From NCBI GenBank assembly GCA_023511675.1, contig JAIMBC010000024.1, forward strand, positions 1-33,683: a stretch of DNA of 33,683 bases, read 5' to 3'. The stretch is from Pirellulales bacterium. Lineage in GTDB: Bacteria; Planctomycetota; Planctomycetia; Pirellulales; JAIMBC01. Made by a program: the position numbers and the translations under genes. The notes under the pieces are model-generated. The model worked only from the letters and a program-made list of their open reading frames with translations, made no database searches and was not told the origin of the DNA. Below are positions 8,807-17,310 of this stretch, one piece after another. Numbering within the stretch: position 1 is the first letter of the stretch; each line of letters opens with the position of its first letter.

Positions 8807-8822
8807 ACTCGATCGGGGCGGC

Positions 8823-10064
8823 CTACTGGCCAATACAGAACAGGTGCTGCTCGCCGCGCAGGTAGAGTTGCCCGCCGCTGATAGCCGGAGAGGCAGAGCA
8901 GGCTTCCCCCAGCGGGTTGCTTGCTACCCGCTCGAAGCGGGGTCCGGGGCGGACCACGGTGGTCTCTCCCCGGTCGGAGAGAAAGAACACCAGGCCATCG
9001 GCGGCAACGAGCGAGGCGCTATGGCCTCCCTCCAGGCGTTGGCGCCACAGGCGGCGTCCCGTAGCCGCCTCGTAACAGCTCGCGATGCCGTCATCGGAGA
9101 CCACCAGAAAGTATTCTCCCACCACGATGGGACTGGGCACGTATGCGCAATTCTCCGTGGTGCGCCAGACGATGTGCGTGTCGGTCACGTCCCCTGAGCC
9201 ATCGGGTCGAATGGCCAGGATATGCCGCTCGGGGTAGCCGCAGGTCATGAACACCAGTTCCCCGTTGTACACGACGGACGCCACAAATTGATCGGTGGGC
9301 CCCTCGATCACCCAGTGCCGGCGGCCGGTGCGAGGGTCGTAGCTTGCCACCTGTTTGCTGCCCGAGAGAATCATCTGCACGCGGCCGTCGATCTGCCGCA
9401 CCAGCGGGGTGGAATAGCTACGGGTCTTGTGCTCCCGGGGGATCTTCCAGACCGTGCTGCCCGAGCTGCGGTCGAGGGCCACAATGTAAGAATCTCCATC
9501 ATGGTCGCCATTAACGATTACCAGGTTCTCGAAGAGGACAGGGCAGCTACAGTAGCCGTGGACGCTGGAGAAGGCGCCGGGCCGCACCAGCCACTGCTGC
9601 CTGCCGTCGAAGTCGTAGGCGGCGACCGCCATCTGCTGGCGGTCGAGAAAGGTGACGTACACCTGGTGGCCATCCGTGGCGGGGGTGCCGGAGGCAAAGC
9701 TGTTGAGCTTGTGCTTGTGTTCCAGGGGGCTTTGCAACACGGTTTGCTGCCAGAGGATCTGGCCGGAGGCGCGTTCCAGGCAGAGCAGCACGCGCTGCTG
9801 CGTGGGCTCGAGGCAGGAGGTGAGGAAGATGCGGTCTTCCCACACGATGGGGGAAGAGTGGCCCGTACCGGGGATGGCGGACTTCCAGACAATGCCCTGG
9901 CCGGTGATGCCGTTCCAGCGGGTGGGAATGCCGGTTTCCAGGCTGGTGCCGTCGCCGCGGGGGCCGCGCCAGCAGGGCCAGTTCTCGGCCGATGCCAAGC
10001 TGAGCATTCCGCTTGCTGCCATGCCCGCCAGCCAGAACACCATGTGCCCTACATACCTGCTCAT
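8823..10064 (-). CDS. Secreted PQQ-type beta-propeller repeat protein
   Basis: 413-aa protein with an N-terminal signal segment (VFWLAGMAASGMLSLASA, cleaved near residue 26) followed by ENWPCWRGPRGDG, the typical opening of planctomycete outer-membrane-biogenesis/PQQ-like propellers. Repeats of the form GxxxWxxxL carry blade-like strands: CLERASGQILWQQTV, ALDRSSGSTVWKIPR, SYDPRTGRRHWVIEG and CYEAATGRRLWRQRL. The length fits a seven- or eight-bladed propeller. The residues needed to bind PQQ in true quinoprotein dehydrogenases are not evident, so a scaffold or substrate-binding role is as likely as catalysis. The start has AGGAG seven bases upstream. It follows ileS after 27 bases on the same strand and is probably its last cotranscribed gene. 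Confidence 0.9.
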   Translation of the reverse strand: MSRYVGHMVFWLAGMAASGMLSLASAENWPCWRGPRGDGTSLETGIPTRWNGITGQGIVWKSAIPGTGHSSPIVWEDRIFLTSCLEPTQQRVLLCLERASGQILWQQTVLQSPLEHKHKLNSFASGTPATDGHQVYVTFLDRQQMAVAAYDFDGRQQWLVRPGAFSSVHGYCSCPVLFENLVIVNGDHDGDSYIVALDRSSGSTVWKIPREHKTRSYSTPLVRQIDGRVQMILSGSKQVASYDPRTGRRHWVIEGPTDQFVASVVYNGELVFMTCGYPERHILAIRPDGSGDVTDTHIVWRTTENCAYVPSPIVVGEYFLVVSDDGIASCYEAATGRRLWRQRLEGGHSASLVAADGLVFFLSDRGETTVVRPGPRFERVASNPLGEACSASPAISGGQLYLRGEQHLFCIGQ

Positions 10065-10091
10065 GCTGAGGCTCCTGTTGCTCGTACGGGT

Positions 10092-13000
10092 TCACGCCCC
10101 ATCGGGCCGTTCCGCCAGCCGGACGTAGAGACGCAGGGTTTCTTCTCCCAGGGAGATCTCCACGGGCTCCACCCCCTCGATGGCTTGCATCTTGAGTTCG
10201 ACGGCCAGGGTTTCCCGGCGGATGTAGCCGCTGTGCTGTTGGAGCGCCTCTGCGAGCTGGGGGGAGGCGTCGGCCAGACCGACGGCGATGCGGTCCGTGT
10301 AGGCGCACCCCAGCTCCTTGCGGCGAGACTGGATCAGGTGGACAAGATCTCTGGCCCAACCCTCGCCGATCAGTTCGGGGGTGAGATCCGTGCTGAGCAC
10401 CACTACGGCGGACGGGCCGTGTGCGGCGGTCCAGCCTGGCTTGGCAGCGAGGCGCACCTGGACATCCTCCTTGCCGAGTTCGATTTGCTGGCCGTCGGCC
10501 GTGAGGAGAATGCGCCCGTGCTGTTCGAGTTCGGCGAGCAGAGCGGCGGCATCGGCACTGGCGAGGGCGTTTTTCAGGGCGGGAAGGCGTTTACCGAGCC
10601 GGGGGCCGAGGCGTTTGAGGTCGGGCAGCACGGTGTAGGTGACGTATTGGTCTGCGCGTTCGGCCAGCTCGACGGTCTTGACATTGAGTTCTTCCGCGAC
10701 GATCTGGGCATGCGCTTCCAGCCAGGCGCGGTGGCGGGGGTCGGCCAGCACGACCTCCACGCGAGCAAGCGGCTGGCGCACCTTCAGCCTAGCGGAGGTG
10801 CGTGCACTGCGGCCCAGCGAGGCGATGTCTCGCACGAGTTGCATCTGCTGGCTGAGGACCTCGTCGATGGCGGCGGGGTCGGCCTCGGGATAGTCGCAGA
10901 GGTGGATGCTTTCGACCGTGCGACCGGCGGTGCCGGCCACGGCCAGGTTCTGCCACAGGCTTTCAGACAAGAACGGCACGAAGGGCGCGGCCAGCTTGCA
11001 GGTGGTGAGCAGGCATTCGTACAGGGTCCAGTAGGCGTCGATCTTGTCGGCTGATTGCTCGCCGCTCCAGAAGCGGTCGCGGCTGCGACGGACGTACCAG
11101 TTGCTGAGAGCATCGACGAACGCGGCCAGCCGACTGCAGGCCGTGTAGTTGTCGTACGCGTCCATCCGCTCGGTAATCGCAGCGGTGGTGCGATGCAGTT
11201 CGCTGAGAATCCAGCGGTCCAGCTCGCTGCGCTGGGCCAGCGGCCGGTAGCCCGCGCCGCGCGCCAGCTCGGCCGGCGAAAGCTGCTCGAGCTGACCAGC
11301 CAATCGCTCCGCAGGATCGAAGCCATCGATCCGCGCGTAGATCACAAAGAAGCTGTAAACATTCCACAGCCGCAGCAGCAGTTCGGGAATGCTGTCCCGA
11401 ATGGCCTGCTCGCTGTATCGGATGCTGGTCCAGGGAGGCTGATTGGCAAAGAAGTACCAGCGCAGCGCGTCGGCTCCGTACCGGTCGAAGATCTCCTGCG
11501 GCTCGCGGTAGTTGCGCCGGCTCTTGGACATCTTCTGCCCGTCTTCGCCCAGCATCAGGCCCAGCACGATGCAGGTGCGGAAGGGGTGCGGATAGGGCGC
11601 CTCCGGCGCATCGGGTCCGGCGGCCATCCCCTCTCCAAACAGCAGCGTGCTGATGGCCAACTGGCTGTAGAACCAGCCGCGCGTCTGGTCCAGCGCCTCG
11701 CTGATGAAATCCGCCGGAAACTGCTGGGCAAACCGCTCCCGTCCCTGGTGGGGATAGCCCCACTGGGCAAAGGGCATGGCTCCCGAGTCGTACCAGCAGT
11801 CGATTACCTCGCTCACCCGGCGCATCCGCTTGCCGGGTGCTCGCGGGGAGGCGTAGGTAATGGCATCGATGTAGGGCTTGTGCACTTTGAGATCTTCAGG
11901 CAGGTCGGGATAGCGGGCCTTGGCCTGCTGCCATACCTCAGTACCCTGGACATCGGGCTTGGCCAGCAGTTCGGCGTAGCTGCCCACGGCCTCCACGTAG
12001 CCCGTTTCTTCGCACACCCAGATGGGCAGCGGCGTGCCCCAGTAGCGTTCGCGGGAGAGGGCCCAATCGACGTTGGTTTCGAGAAAGTTGCCGAAGCGGC
12101 CGTCGCGGATGTGTTCGGGCAGCCACTGGATGCGGGCATTATTGGCGAGCATCTGCTGCTTGAACTGGCTGGTGCGGATGAACCAGCTCCGCCGCGGGTA
12201 CTGGATAAGCGGGTCTTCCTCTGCGCGCCAGCAGAAGGGGTAGTCGTGGACGTACTGTTCCTGGTGAAGGAGCAGCCGGCGGCTGCGTAGTTCGCGGATG
12301 ATGTCGCGGTCCGCATCCTTGACCCAGCGTCCCTGGTAAGGACCGGCCTCGGCGGTGAAGGTGCCGTCTGGGGCGACGGCGCAGATCAGCTCGGGGCCTT
12401 CGCCTGGGAGAAAGCGGGCTTGCTCGCGGAGCAGCACCTCGAAGTCGACCTCACCGAAGGCCGGCGCCTGGTGGACGACGCCGGTACCCGTATCGACCGT
12501 AACGAAGTCTGCGGGCACGACCCGCCAGGCCACATGTTCGAGGCCGCCCTCCCGCAAGCGGCCCTGGCGGTTCGACAGGCTGCGGTAGTAGTAGTCGAAG
12601 GGGGGGACATAGCGCCGACCGACCAGATCACTGCCCCGCAACAGGGCACGCTGGACGAGCGGCCGCTGTAGCTTGCCGGCAAGCTGTTCCACCAGGGCCG
12701 CCGCCAGGATCAGGCGGCTGCCATCGGCGTCTTCGACTACCGCGTATGGCAGCTCGGGATGCACGGCCGCGAACTGATTGCTCGGCAGGGTCCAGGGGGT
12801 GGTGGTCCAGACCACCAGCGAGGTTTGCGGTTCATCGACCAGCGGGCAGCGCACATACACGCTCGGATCGGCCACCTGGCGGTAGCCCTGCCCCACCTCG
12901 CCGGAGCTGAGAGCCGTGCCGCCCTGTGCCCACCACCACACGATCTTGTAGCCCTGGTACAGCAGGCCGCGCTCGAACAGATTCTTGAGAGACCACCAGA

Positions 13001-13481
13001 CGCTTTCCACATAGCTCTGGTGGTAGGTGACATAGGCCTCGTCGAGGTGGATCCAGAATCCCAAGCGCTCGGTGAGCCGCTCCCACTCTTGCATGTAGCG
13101 CCACACGCTCTGCTGGCAGCGGTGGATGAACGGCTCCACGCCGTAGGCCTCGATCTCTTGCTTGGAGTGGATGCCCAGCTCCTTGCACACCTCGACCTCG
13201 ACCGGCAGGCCGTGCGTATCCCACCCCGCCTTGCGCTCGCAGAGATATCCGCGCATGCTGCGATAGCGGGGGAAGAGATCCTTGATGGCACGCGTCAGGC
13301 AGTGACCCGGATGGGGCAGCCCGTTGGCAGTGGGGGGACCCTCGTAGAACACAAAGCGGCCCCGATTCCGCTGGCGGCGCCGCTCGAGAGAACGTTCAAA
13401 GATACCGTGCTGCCCCCAGAAGCGCAGCACGGCCTCCTCCATTGCCGGAAAGCTCGGATTGCCTTCCACCGCCTCAAACAT
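10092..13481 (-). CDS. ileS: Isoleucyl-tRNA synthetase
   Basis: 1129-aa class I aminoacyl-tRNA synthetase that charges tRNA-Ile in the cytoplasm. Seen in order: the HIGH-type motif as PHPGH near residues 55-60 within [23 protein letters not shown], an editing domain with [36 protein letters not shown] near residue 650 ([12 protein letters not shown]), and a C-terminal anticodon-binding region with [14 protein letters not shown]. Length and motifs fit the large, eukaryote-like type 2 IleRS, a class often associated with mupirocin tolerance; resistance is not shown here. The usual cysteine-bearing PWCPRCGTALSSHE segment is [14 protein letters not shown] (about residues 178-192), so that metal knuckle is absent. 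Its start overlaps the end of the purine nucleoside phosphorylase gene by eight bases, suggesting coupled translation. Confidence 0.97.
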   Translation of the reverse strand: MFEAVEGNPSFPAMEEAVLRFWGQHGIFERSLERRRQRNRGRFVFYEGPPTANGLPHPGHCLTRAIKDLFPRYRSMRGYLCERKAGWDTHGLPVEVEVCKELGIHSKQEIEAYGVEPFIHRCQQSVWRYMQEWERLTERLGFWIHLDEAYVTYHQSYVESVWWSLKNLFERGLLYQGYKIVWWWAQGGTALSSGEVGQGYRQVADPSVYVRCPLVDEPQTSLVVWTTTPWTLPSNQFAAVHPELPYAVVEDADGSRLILAAALVEQLAGKLQRPLVQRALLRGSDLVGRRYVPPFDYYYRSLSNRQGRLREGGLEHVAWRVVPADFVTVDTGTGVVHQAPAFGEVDFEVLLREQARFLPGEGPELICAVAPDGTFTAEAGPYQGRWVKDADRDIIRELRSRRLLLHQEQYVHDYPFCWRAEEDPLIQYPRRSWFIRTSQFKQQMLANNARIQWLPEHIRDGRFGNFLETNVDWALSRERYWGTPLPIWVCEETGYVEAVGSYAELLAKPDVQGTEVWQQAKARYPDLPEDLKVHKPYIDAITYASPRAPGKRMRRVSEVIDCWYDSGAMPFAQWGYPHQGRERFAQQFPADFISEALDQTRGWFYSQLAISTLLFGEGMAAGPDAPEAPYPHPFRTCIVLGLMLGEDGQKMSKSRRNYREPQEIFDRYGADALRWYFFANQPPWTSIRYSEQAIRDSIPELLLRLWNVYSFFVIYARIDGFDPAERLAGQLEQLSPAELARGAGYRPLAQRSELDRWILSELHRTTAAITERMDAYDNYTACSRLAAFVDALSNWYVRRSRDRFWSGEQSADKIDAYWTLYECLLTTCKLAAPFVPFLSESLWQNLAVAGTAGRTVESIHLCDYPEADPAAIDEVLSQQMQLVRDIASLGRSARTSARLKVRQPLARVEVVLADPRHRAWLEAHAQIVAEELNVKTVELAERADQYVTYTVLPDLKRLGPRLGKRLPALKNALASADAAALLAELEQHGRILLTADGQQIELGKEDVQVRLAAKPGWTAAHGPSAVVVLSTDLTPELIGEGWARDLVHLIQSRRKELGCAYTDRIAVGLADASPQLAEALQQHSGYIRRETLAVELKMQAIEGVEPVEISLGEETLRLYVRLAERPDGA

Positions 13482-14307
13482 GCTGCTCTTCCTGCGCCAG
13501 GACGCCCAGCACGATCTTTCTCAACTTGGGCTCCGCGGCAGCGGCGTGGGCCAAGATTTCCGGCACGCTGGCCGGCGCAAGGGCATCCGGAAGGCACATG
13601 TCTGTCACCACCGACAAGCCTAGCACGCGCATGCCCGCGTGCACGGCCACCAGCACCTCCGGCACGGTGGACATGCCCACCACATCGGCCCCGATCAGCC
13701 GCAAAAAGCGGTACTCGGCCCGCGTTTCCAGGTTCGGCCCCAGCACGGCCACGTAGACGCCGCGATGTGCCGCAAAGTTCTCCCGGCGGGCAATCTCCAG
13801 CGCCCGCTCGATCAGCAGCGGATCGTAGGGCCGGCTCATATCTGGAAACCGCGGGCCCAGCCGATCGTCGTTGATGCCGACCAGCGGATTGCCACCCATC
13901 AGGTTGATGTGGTCGTCGATCACCACCACGTCGCCGCAGGCATAGAAGGGGTTCATTCCACCGCAGGCGTTGGAGACCACCAGCAGTCGGGCGCCCAAGG
14001 CGCGCATCACCCGCACGGGAAAGCCAAGCTGGGCAAACGTGTAGCCTTCGTAGGCGTGGAAACGGCCTTCCATGGCCACGACGCTCTTGCCGGCCAGCCG
14101 GCCGCAGACGAGGTGGCCGCGGTGGCCGATGGAGGTCGAGCGAGGGAAATGCGGGATCTCTTCGTAGGGGAGCACCGCTTCAGCCTCGATCTCAGCAGCC
14201 AGCCCTCCCAGCCCGGTGCCCAGAATGATGCCGGCGTGGGGCTGCCCCTGCCAACGGCTGCGAACCGCGGCCACCGCTGCTTCGATTTGTGCCGCAAGCT
14301 GTTGCAT
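13474..14307 (-). CDS. Purine nucleoside phosphorylase (class I, trimeric type)
   Basis: 277-aa enzyme that splits purine ribo- or deoxyribonucleosides with phosphate to base plus sugar 1-phosphate in salvage. Motifs: IILGTGLGG near the N-terminus, [16 protein letters not shown], the phosphate-binding [45 protein letters not shown] with the base-binding glutamate, and [16 protein letters not shown]. These match the PNP/MTAP family of about 270-290 aa, and the length is complete. The GMSTVPE block favours purine nucleoside over methylthioadenosine phosphorylase. It lies between the TPR gene (109-base gap) and ileS (8-base overlap) on the minus strand. Confidence 0.95.
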   Translation of the reverse strand: MQQLAAQIEAAVAAVRSRWQGQPHAGIILGTGLGGLAAEIEAEAVLPYEEIPHFPRSTSIGHRGHLVCGRLAGKSVVAMEGRFHAYEGYTFAQLGFPVRVMRALGARLLVVSNACGGMNPFYACGDVVVIDDHINLMGGNPLVGINDDRLGPRFPDMSRPYDPLLIERALEIARRENFAAHRGVYVAVLGPNLETRAEYRFLRLIGADVVGMSTVPEVLVAVHAGMRVLGLSVVTDMCLPDALAPASVPEILAHAAAAEPKLRKIVLGVLAQEEQHV

Positions 14308-14416
14308 GGAGCTGATCGCTGCCTGCCGCCCTTACCCGCCTACGAGGGGGGCTGCGCGCTCTCGGCAAGAACGGCAATCCGCCACGTGAACACCACCTCG
14401 CGCTTTGTGCCGGCCC

Positions 14417-14863
14417 TCACTGCTCGCCGGCCGCCATCTGCGGGGCGTACTGGCGCAGCAGCTCCAGGTAGCCTTGCTCGCCGCGCAGCGCTTGCAGATC
14501 CGGGTCGCAGGCCAGATGCTCAAAGTCGGCGTAGCCCAGCGCCAAGGCGGTGCGCAGCGCCTCCAGCGCAGGTTGAATCTGGCCCGTCTGGGTCAGGCTG
14601 CATGCCAGGTTGTAATGGGCCACTTCATCCTTGGGAACCAGCGCCACCAGACGCTGGTCGATATGCAATGCCTCGTGGTGCAGCCCTTTGCGGTTGAGCA
14701 GTTCTCCCAGCAGGCGCAGCACCATCACATTGTTGGGAGAGCGCTGTAGCAGCCGCTCGAAGAAGCCAAGTTCGAAGTCAAGCTGGTCCTGCTGGGCAAA
14801 GGGCCGCCAGGCCCAGTCATCGGGCTCTGCCAGGGTGCGGGAGGTCGGTTCGCGGTGCGGCAT
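14417..14863 (-). CDS. Small TPR-repeat protein
   Basis: 148-aa protein predicted to be cytoplasmic, with no signal segment. Residues about 30-125 form two to three TPR-like helix pairs: FELGFFERLLQRSPNNVMVL, LGELLNRKGLHHEALHIDQRLV, and AHYNLACSLTQTGQIQPALE followed by ALRTALALGYADFEHL. The HYNLACSLTQTGQ block is the best TPR match. Such proteins bind partners rather than catalyse. Its start lies nine bases after the stop of the acidic 15 kb gene, so the two are almost certainly translated from one message and may interact. The end (LRGEQGYLELLRQY) resembles the closing element of bacterial TPR_NPA-type repeats. The cellular role is unknown. Confidence 0.85.
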   Translation of the reverse strand: MPHREPTSRTLAEPDDWAWRPFAQQDQLDFELGFFERLLQRSPNNVMVLRLLGELLNRKGLHHEALHIDQRLVALVPKDEVAHYNLACSLTQTGQIQPALEALRTALALGYADFEHLACDPDLQALRGEQGYLELLRQYAPQMAAGEQ

Positions 14864-14872
14864 GGCGGGGCG

Positions 14873-15175
14873 TTAGAACTGCTCTTCGTCCGGGTCCAGA
14901 TCGTCCGCCGGGCTGTCGGCGGGCTCGGCCTCCTCTCCCTCATCCTCTTCGCCAAGCTGTTCGTTGAACTGCGCCAGATCTGCGTCGAGTTCCCGCTCCA
15001 GCTCCTCCTCGAAGTCGTCATCGAAATCGTCGTCGAAGTCGTCGTCGATGTCGATGTTTTCTTCGAGCATGCTGGACTCGGGCAGCCTTACACTGCGCGG
15101 CAGCCCTTCTTCTTCCTCTTCCGACTCGGCCGGGTCTTCCGGCCAATCATCTGCTTCGGAACGCCGTGCCATCAT
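14873..15175 (-). CDS. Small highly acidic protein of unknown function
   Basis: About 100 aa from the ATG at 15175; the next codon is also ATG. The protein is dominated by Asp and Glu, with runs such as ESEEEEEG, DIDDDFDDDFDDDFEEELE and GEEDEGEE, and almost no hydrophobic core, so it is probably largely disordered. The DDDF unit repeats three times in DNA as near-identical 12-base steps (GTCGTCATCGAA-like), which suggests slippage-prone growth of the repeat. No domain is recognised. The nine-base gap to the TPR gene suggests a functional pair. An upstream in-frame TTG at 15193 is possible but less likely. Histone-mimic or metal/cation-binding roles are speculation only. Confidence 0.72.
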   Translation of the reverse strand: MMARRSEADDWPEDPAESEEEEEGLPRSVRLPESSMLEENIDIDDDFDDDFDDDFEEELERELDADLAQFNEQLGEEDEGEEAEPADSPADDLDPDEEQF

Positions 15176-15341
15176 CTTCGCTTCGCCCGCCAATCGGCCC
15201 TACGTGAAATCGCCAGTGGAAAGGGCCAGTGTGATACGTGGATGGCCATGTTGTCAAGCGAGGATTTGCACCCGCCTTGCCGGGTGCCGGGCCTTGCTGG
15301 GGCTGAGATGCGGCAGTTCGTCCGGAGCTGGCTGCGGCCGC

Positions 15342-16589
15342 TCAGCTTGGCTTGATAATGGCCAAAAGAAAGGTGGGCGCTAGGGGATCGAAGCGGATCC
15401 GTTCAAGCTGGAATGTGCCGCGGGCCACGTTCAGCATCCACACTGAGACGTGGCCGGTGCGCTGGTGCAAGGCGGCGTGCAACTCCGCCACGTTCTCCAG
15501 GCTGTTGGTGTTGGCGACCATGCGGCCGCCGGCGCGTAATCGCTCATAGGCGAGGATGGCCAGACGCGTGACCTCCCGGCCGGTGCCGCCGAGAAACACG
15601 GCGTCGGGGTCGGGCAAGCCGGCCCAGGCTTCGGGCGCACGGCCCAGCACCGGCACGAGATTGCTCACACGAAAACGAGCTGCATTGGCCTTGATGAGCT
15701 GCACGTCCTCCACATCCATCTCGATGGCGTAGGTCGTGCCTGAGACGGCGATCTGCGCTGCCTCGATCGCCAGGGAACCACTGCCGGCACCAATATCCCA
15801 CACCACGCTGCGCGGCCCCAGATCCATCTCCGCCAAAGCCAGCGAACGCACCTCGGCAGGCGTGATCAGGCCCTTCTTCGGCCGCGACTGCATGTATGCC
15901 TCATCAGGGTTGCCGAAGAGCCGGCGGCCGATCTGCTCGCTGGGCCGGTCGGGCACCTCCGGCTTGCGCACCAGAATCAGCACATTGAGGGGCGAGAACT
16001 CCTGCCCCAGCAGATCCCGTAGCTCACCCTGCGTGACACGCTCGTCCGGCGAACCGAGGTTCTCGCACACGTATGCCGTAAAATAGTCGATGCCCCGCTC
16101 CAGCAGCGCCTGCGCCACGTGCGCGGGCGTCACGCTCTCTGTGGTGAATATGCCCGCCTTCTCGGCAGTGCGCAGCCGCTCCGCCACATGGTCCAGCGTG
16201 TGCGTCGCCAGGCTGGTGAGGTAGGCCTCCTCCCAGCTCTCCTTGACGCGAGCAAATGCCAACTGCATGCTGCTGACGTGCGGCACAACCTCGAAACGTT
16301 CCTTGCCCAGCTTCTCGCACAAGTAGCGTGCCATGCCGTAAAACAGCGGATCGCCCGAGACCAGCACCACCGTGCGGCGCGTCTCCCGCGCCAGCCGATC
16401 GACAACCTGTTGCGGGTCCGCACCGATGACCAGCCGTTCCGCCCCGCCGACAGGAACGTGGCGGAGCGTGTGCTCCGCGCCGATGAGCAGCTCAGCCTGT
16501 TCCACAAGCTGACGGCTGCTGGATGTCAGTCCAGCCAGTCCGTCATCGCCTATGCCCACGATGTATATCTTTTGCTCGGCTGCGGTCAC
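15342..16589 (-). CDS. cbiET: Precorrin-6Y C5,15-methyltransferase (decarboxylating), CbiE-CbiT fusion
   Basis: About 415 aa, two domains. Residues about 1-195 form a tetrapyrrole methylase (CbiE): KIYIVGIGDDG, AELLIGAEHTL, VVLVSGDPLFYGMARYL, PHVSSMQLAFARV and LNVLILVRKP. Residues about 215-400 are the CbiT SAM methyltransferase: LITPAEVRSLALAEMDLGP, WDIGAGSGSLAIEAA, ANAARFRV and VFLGGTGREV. In family knowledge the fusion methylates corrin precursors at C5 and C15 and decarboxylates the C12 acetate during cobalamin synthesis. The GTG at 16589 is preferred because GGAGG sits nine bases upstream; an ATG at 16613 and a longer frame to 16700 are less likely. No other cobalamin gene is in the window, so it is an orphan here. 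It heads a run of co-oriented minus-strand genes. Confidence 0.92.
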   Translation of the reverse strand: MTAAEQKIYIVGIGDDGLAGLTSSSRQLVEQAELLIGAEHTLRHVPVGGAERLVIGADPQQVVDRLARETRRTVVLVSGDPLFYGMARYLCEKLGKERFEVVPHVSSMQLAFARVKESWEEAYLTSLATHTLDHVAERLRTAEKAGIFTTESVTPAHVAQALLERGIDYFTAYVCENLGSPDERVTQGELRDLLGQEFSPLNVLILVRKPEVPDRPSEQIGRRLFGNPDEAYMQSRPKKGLITPAEVRSLALAEMDLGPRSVVWDIGAGSGSLAIEAAQIAVSGTTYAIEMDVEDVQLIKANAARFRVSNLVPVLGRAPEAWAGLPDPDAVFLGGTGREVTRLAILAYERLRAGGRMVANTNSLENVAELHAALHQRTGHVSVWMLNVARGTFQLERIRFDPLAPTFLLAIIKPS

Positions 16590-16897
16590 TGCGAGGACCC
16601 TCCAGGCCAGCATCCCACGAGCGCTCACCAGTGCCGGCCCGCCCGGCCGGCGGCGCAATGGGCGCATACGGCCAGCAGCGAAGGTACGCCGCCGCACCAC
16701 TCAAAGCAAGCGGCCGGTGCAGCCGGCGCGCGCCATGGTGGCCCTGACGGCAACCGTGGGCGAGTCGCAACACTCGCAGCAAGCGGCCGGTCAAGCCGAA
16801 CCCAAGAGGACTCCAGGACCAGTGCAGTCCAGCCTCAGGGCCAGTGCAGCCCAACGCAGAAGCAAGGGGAAACGCCGGTGCCGCCCCAGCCGGCAGT
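16590..16897. other. Gap with a 14-base direct repeat
   Basis: About 308 bases between cbiET and the 48-aa gene. AGCAAGCGGCCGGT occurs exactly at 16705-16718 and 16778-16791, 73 bases apart; a looser CAGTGCAG(T/C)CCA repeat follows near 16822-16855. No gene is supported. Confidence 0.6.
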
Positions 16898-17044
16898 CTA
16901 TTTCTGGCCCGCCTTGCCGCGACGCTGTGCCTCGTTGTTGAGGATGCGTTTCAACAGCTCCTGCCGGAGTTGCGCCAGCTCGGCAGGTTTCTGGGGCTTT
17001 TCCACCACATCAGGCCGCCGGGGCGGCTTGAGCGTCTGACTCAT
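16898..17044 (-). CDS. 48-aa small protein, possible partner of the RHH-like gene
   Basis: A short ORF, ATG at 17044 to TAG at 16898. The protein begins MSQTLKPPRRPDVVEKP, has an amphipathic helix-like centre (AELAQLRQELLKRILNNEA) and a basic end (QRRGKAGQK). It carries no known domain that I recognise. It begins 14 bases after the stop of the 83-aa gene on the same strand, which suggests an operon and is the main reason to call it. The basic, helical composition would fit a nucleic-acid-binding or adaptor peptide, but this is inference from composition. Confidence 0.62.
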   Translation of the reverse strand: MSQTLKPPRRPDVVEKPQKPAELAQLRQELLKRILNNEAQRRGKAGQK

Positions 17045-17058
17045 GTTACGACAAAGAC

Positions 17059-17310
17059 CTACGCAGCAATCGGCCGGCCGCCTCGCAGCTCCTCTGCGCG
17101 GCGCGGGAAGTCACGTCCGCCGTTGTAGCGATCCTTCAGACGTTGCAGTTCGGCACGCAAGGCGTCGTCGACCAGTCGGGTAAGGGTGAGCCGGGCAGGA
17201 TAGCCGGCCAAAAACGACGCCGCATCGCGCGCTTCATCCAGCACGTCGGCAGACACGTAAAGCGTGGCTCGAACCTTGGGGTGGGAAGCCTTTCCCTTGC
17301 GAGTATCCAT
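17059..17310 (-). CDS. 83-aa RHH-like protein resembling partners of ParA
   Basis: 83 aa from the ATG at 17310. The core, KVRATLYVSADVLDEARDA then LAGYPARLTLTRLVDDAL, has a beta strand followed by two helices, the ribbon-helix-helix pattern of CopG/ParG-like DNA-binding proteins. The tail ELQRLKDRYNGG and ELRGGRPI recalls small genes that I associate with plasmid and chromosome ParA partners; this is recollection, not a search. No ParA Walker ATPase is in the window. The frame stays open upstream to 18042, but that part is low-quality Arg/Ala sequence, so I place the start at 17310. A perfect 11-base inverted repeat about 40 bases upstream is a candidate operator or centromere-like site. A simple transcriptional autorepressor is an alternative role. 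Confidence 0.72.
   Translation of the reverse strand: MDTRKGKASHPKVRATLYVSADVLDEARDAASFLAGYPARLTLTRLVDDALRAELQRLKDRYNGGRDFPRRAEELRGGRPIAA

Larger units (their letters stand above)
8305..8822. other. Repeat- and hairpin-rich gap between convergent genes
   Basis: About 518 bases between the 3' ends of the oxidoreductase (plus) and the PQQ-propeller gene (minus). It holds a three-copy 15-base repeat, two hairpins, a repeated GGCAGAGCG(C/T)ATG motif near 8481 and 8550, and a four-copy 14-base repeat. Open frames on both strands follow the repeats and have no family features, so I treat it as non-coding. Some hairpins may serve as a two-way transcription end. Confidence 0.6.

Noticed and set aside
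4721-8835. GGCCTACTGGCCA at the ends of both the DUF1080 and the PQQ-propeller genes
   Set aside because: It results from the same final Gln-stop codons and nearby GC-rich sequence; two short matches are not enough for a repeat element.
9222-11054. Long plus-strand open frame of 610 codons
   Set aside because: It runs opposite ileS and the PQQ-propeller gene, both firmly supported; high GC explains the open frame.
12759-13874. Plus-strand frame of 371 codons
   Set aside because: Shadow of ileS and the purine nucleoside phosphorylase gene.
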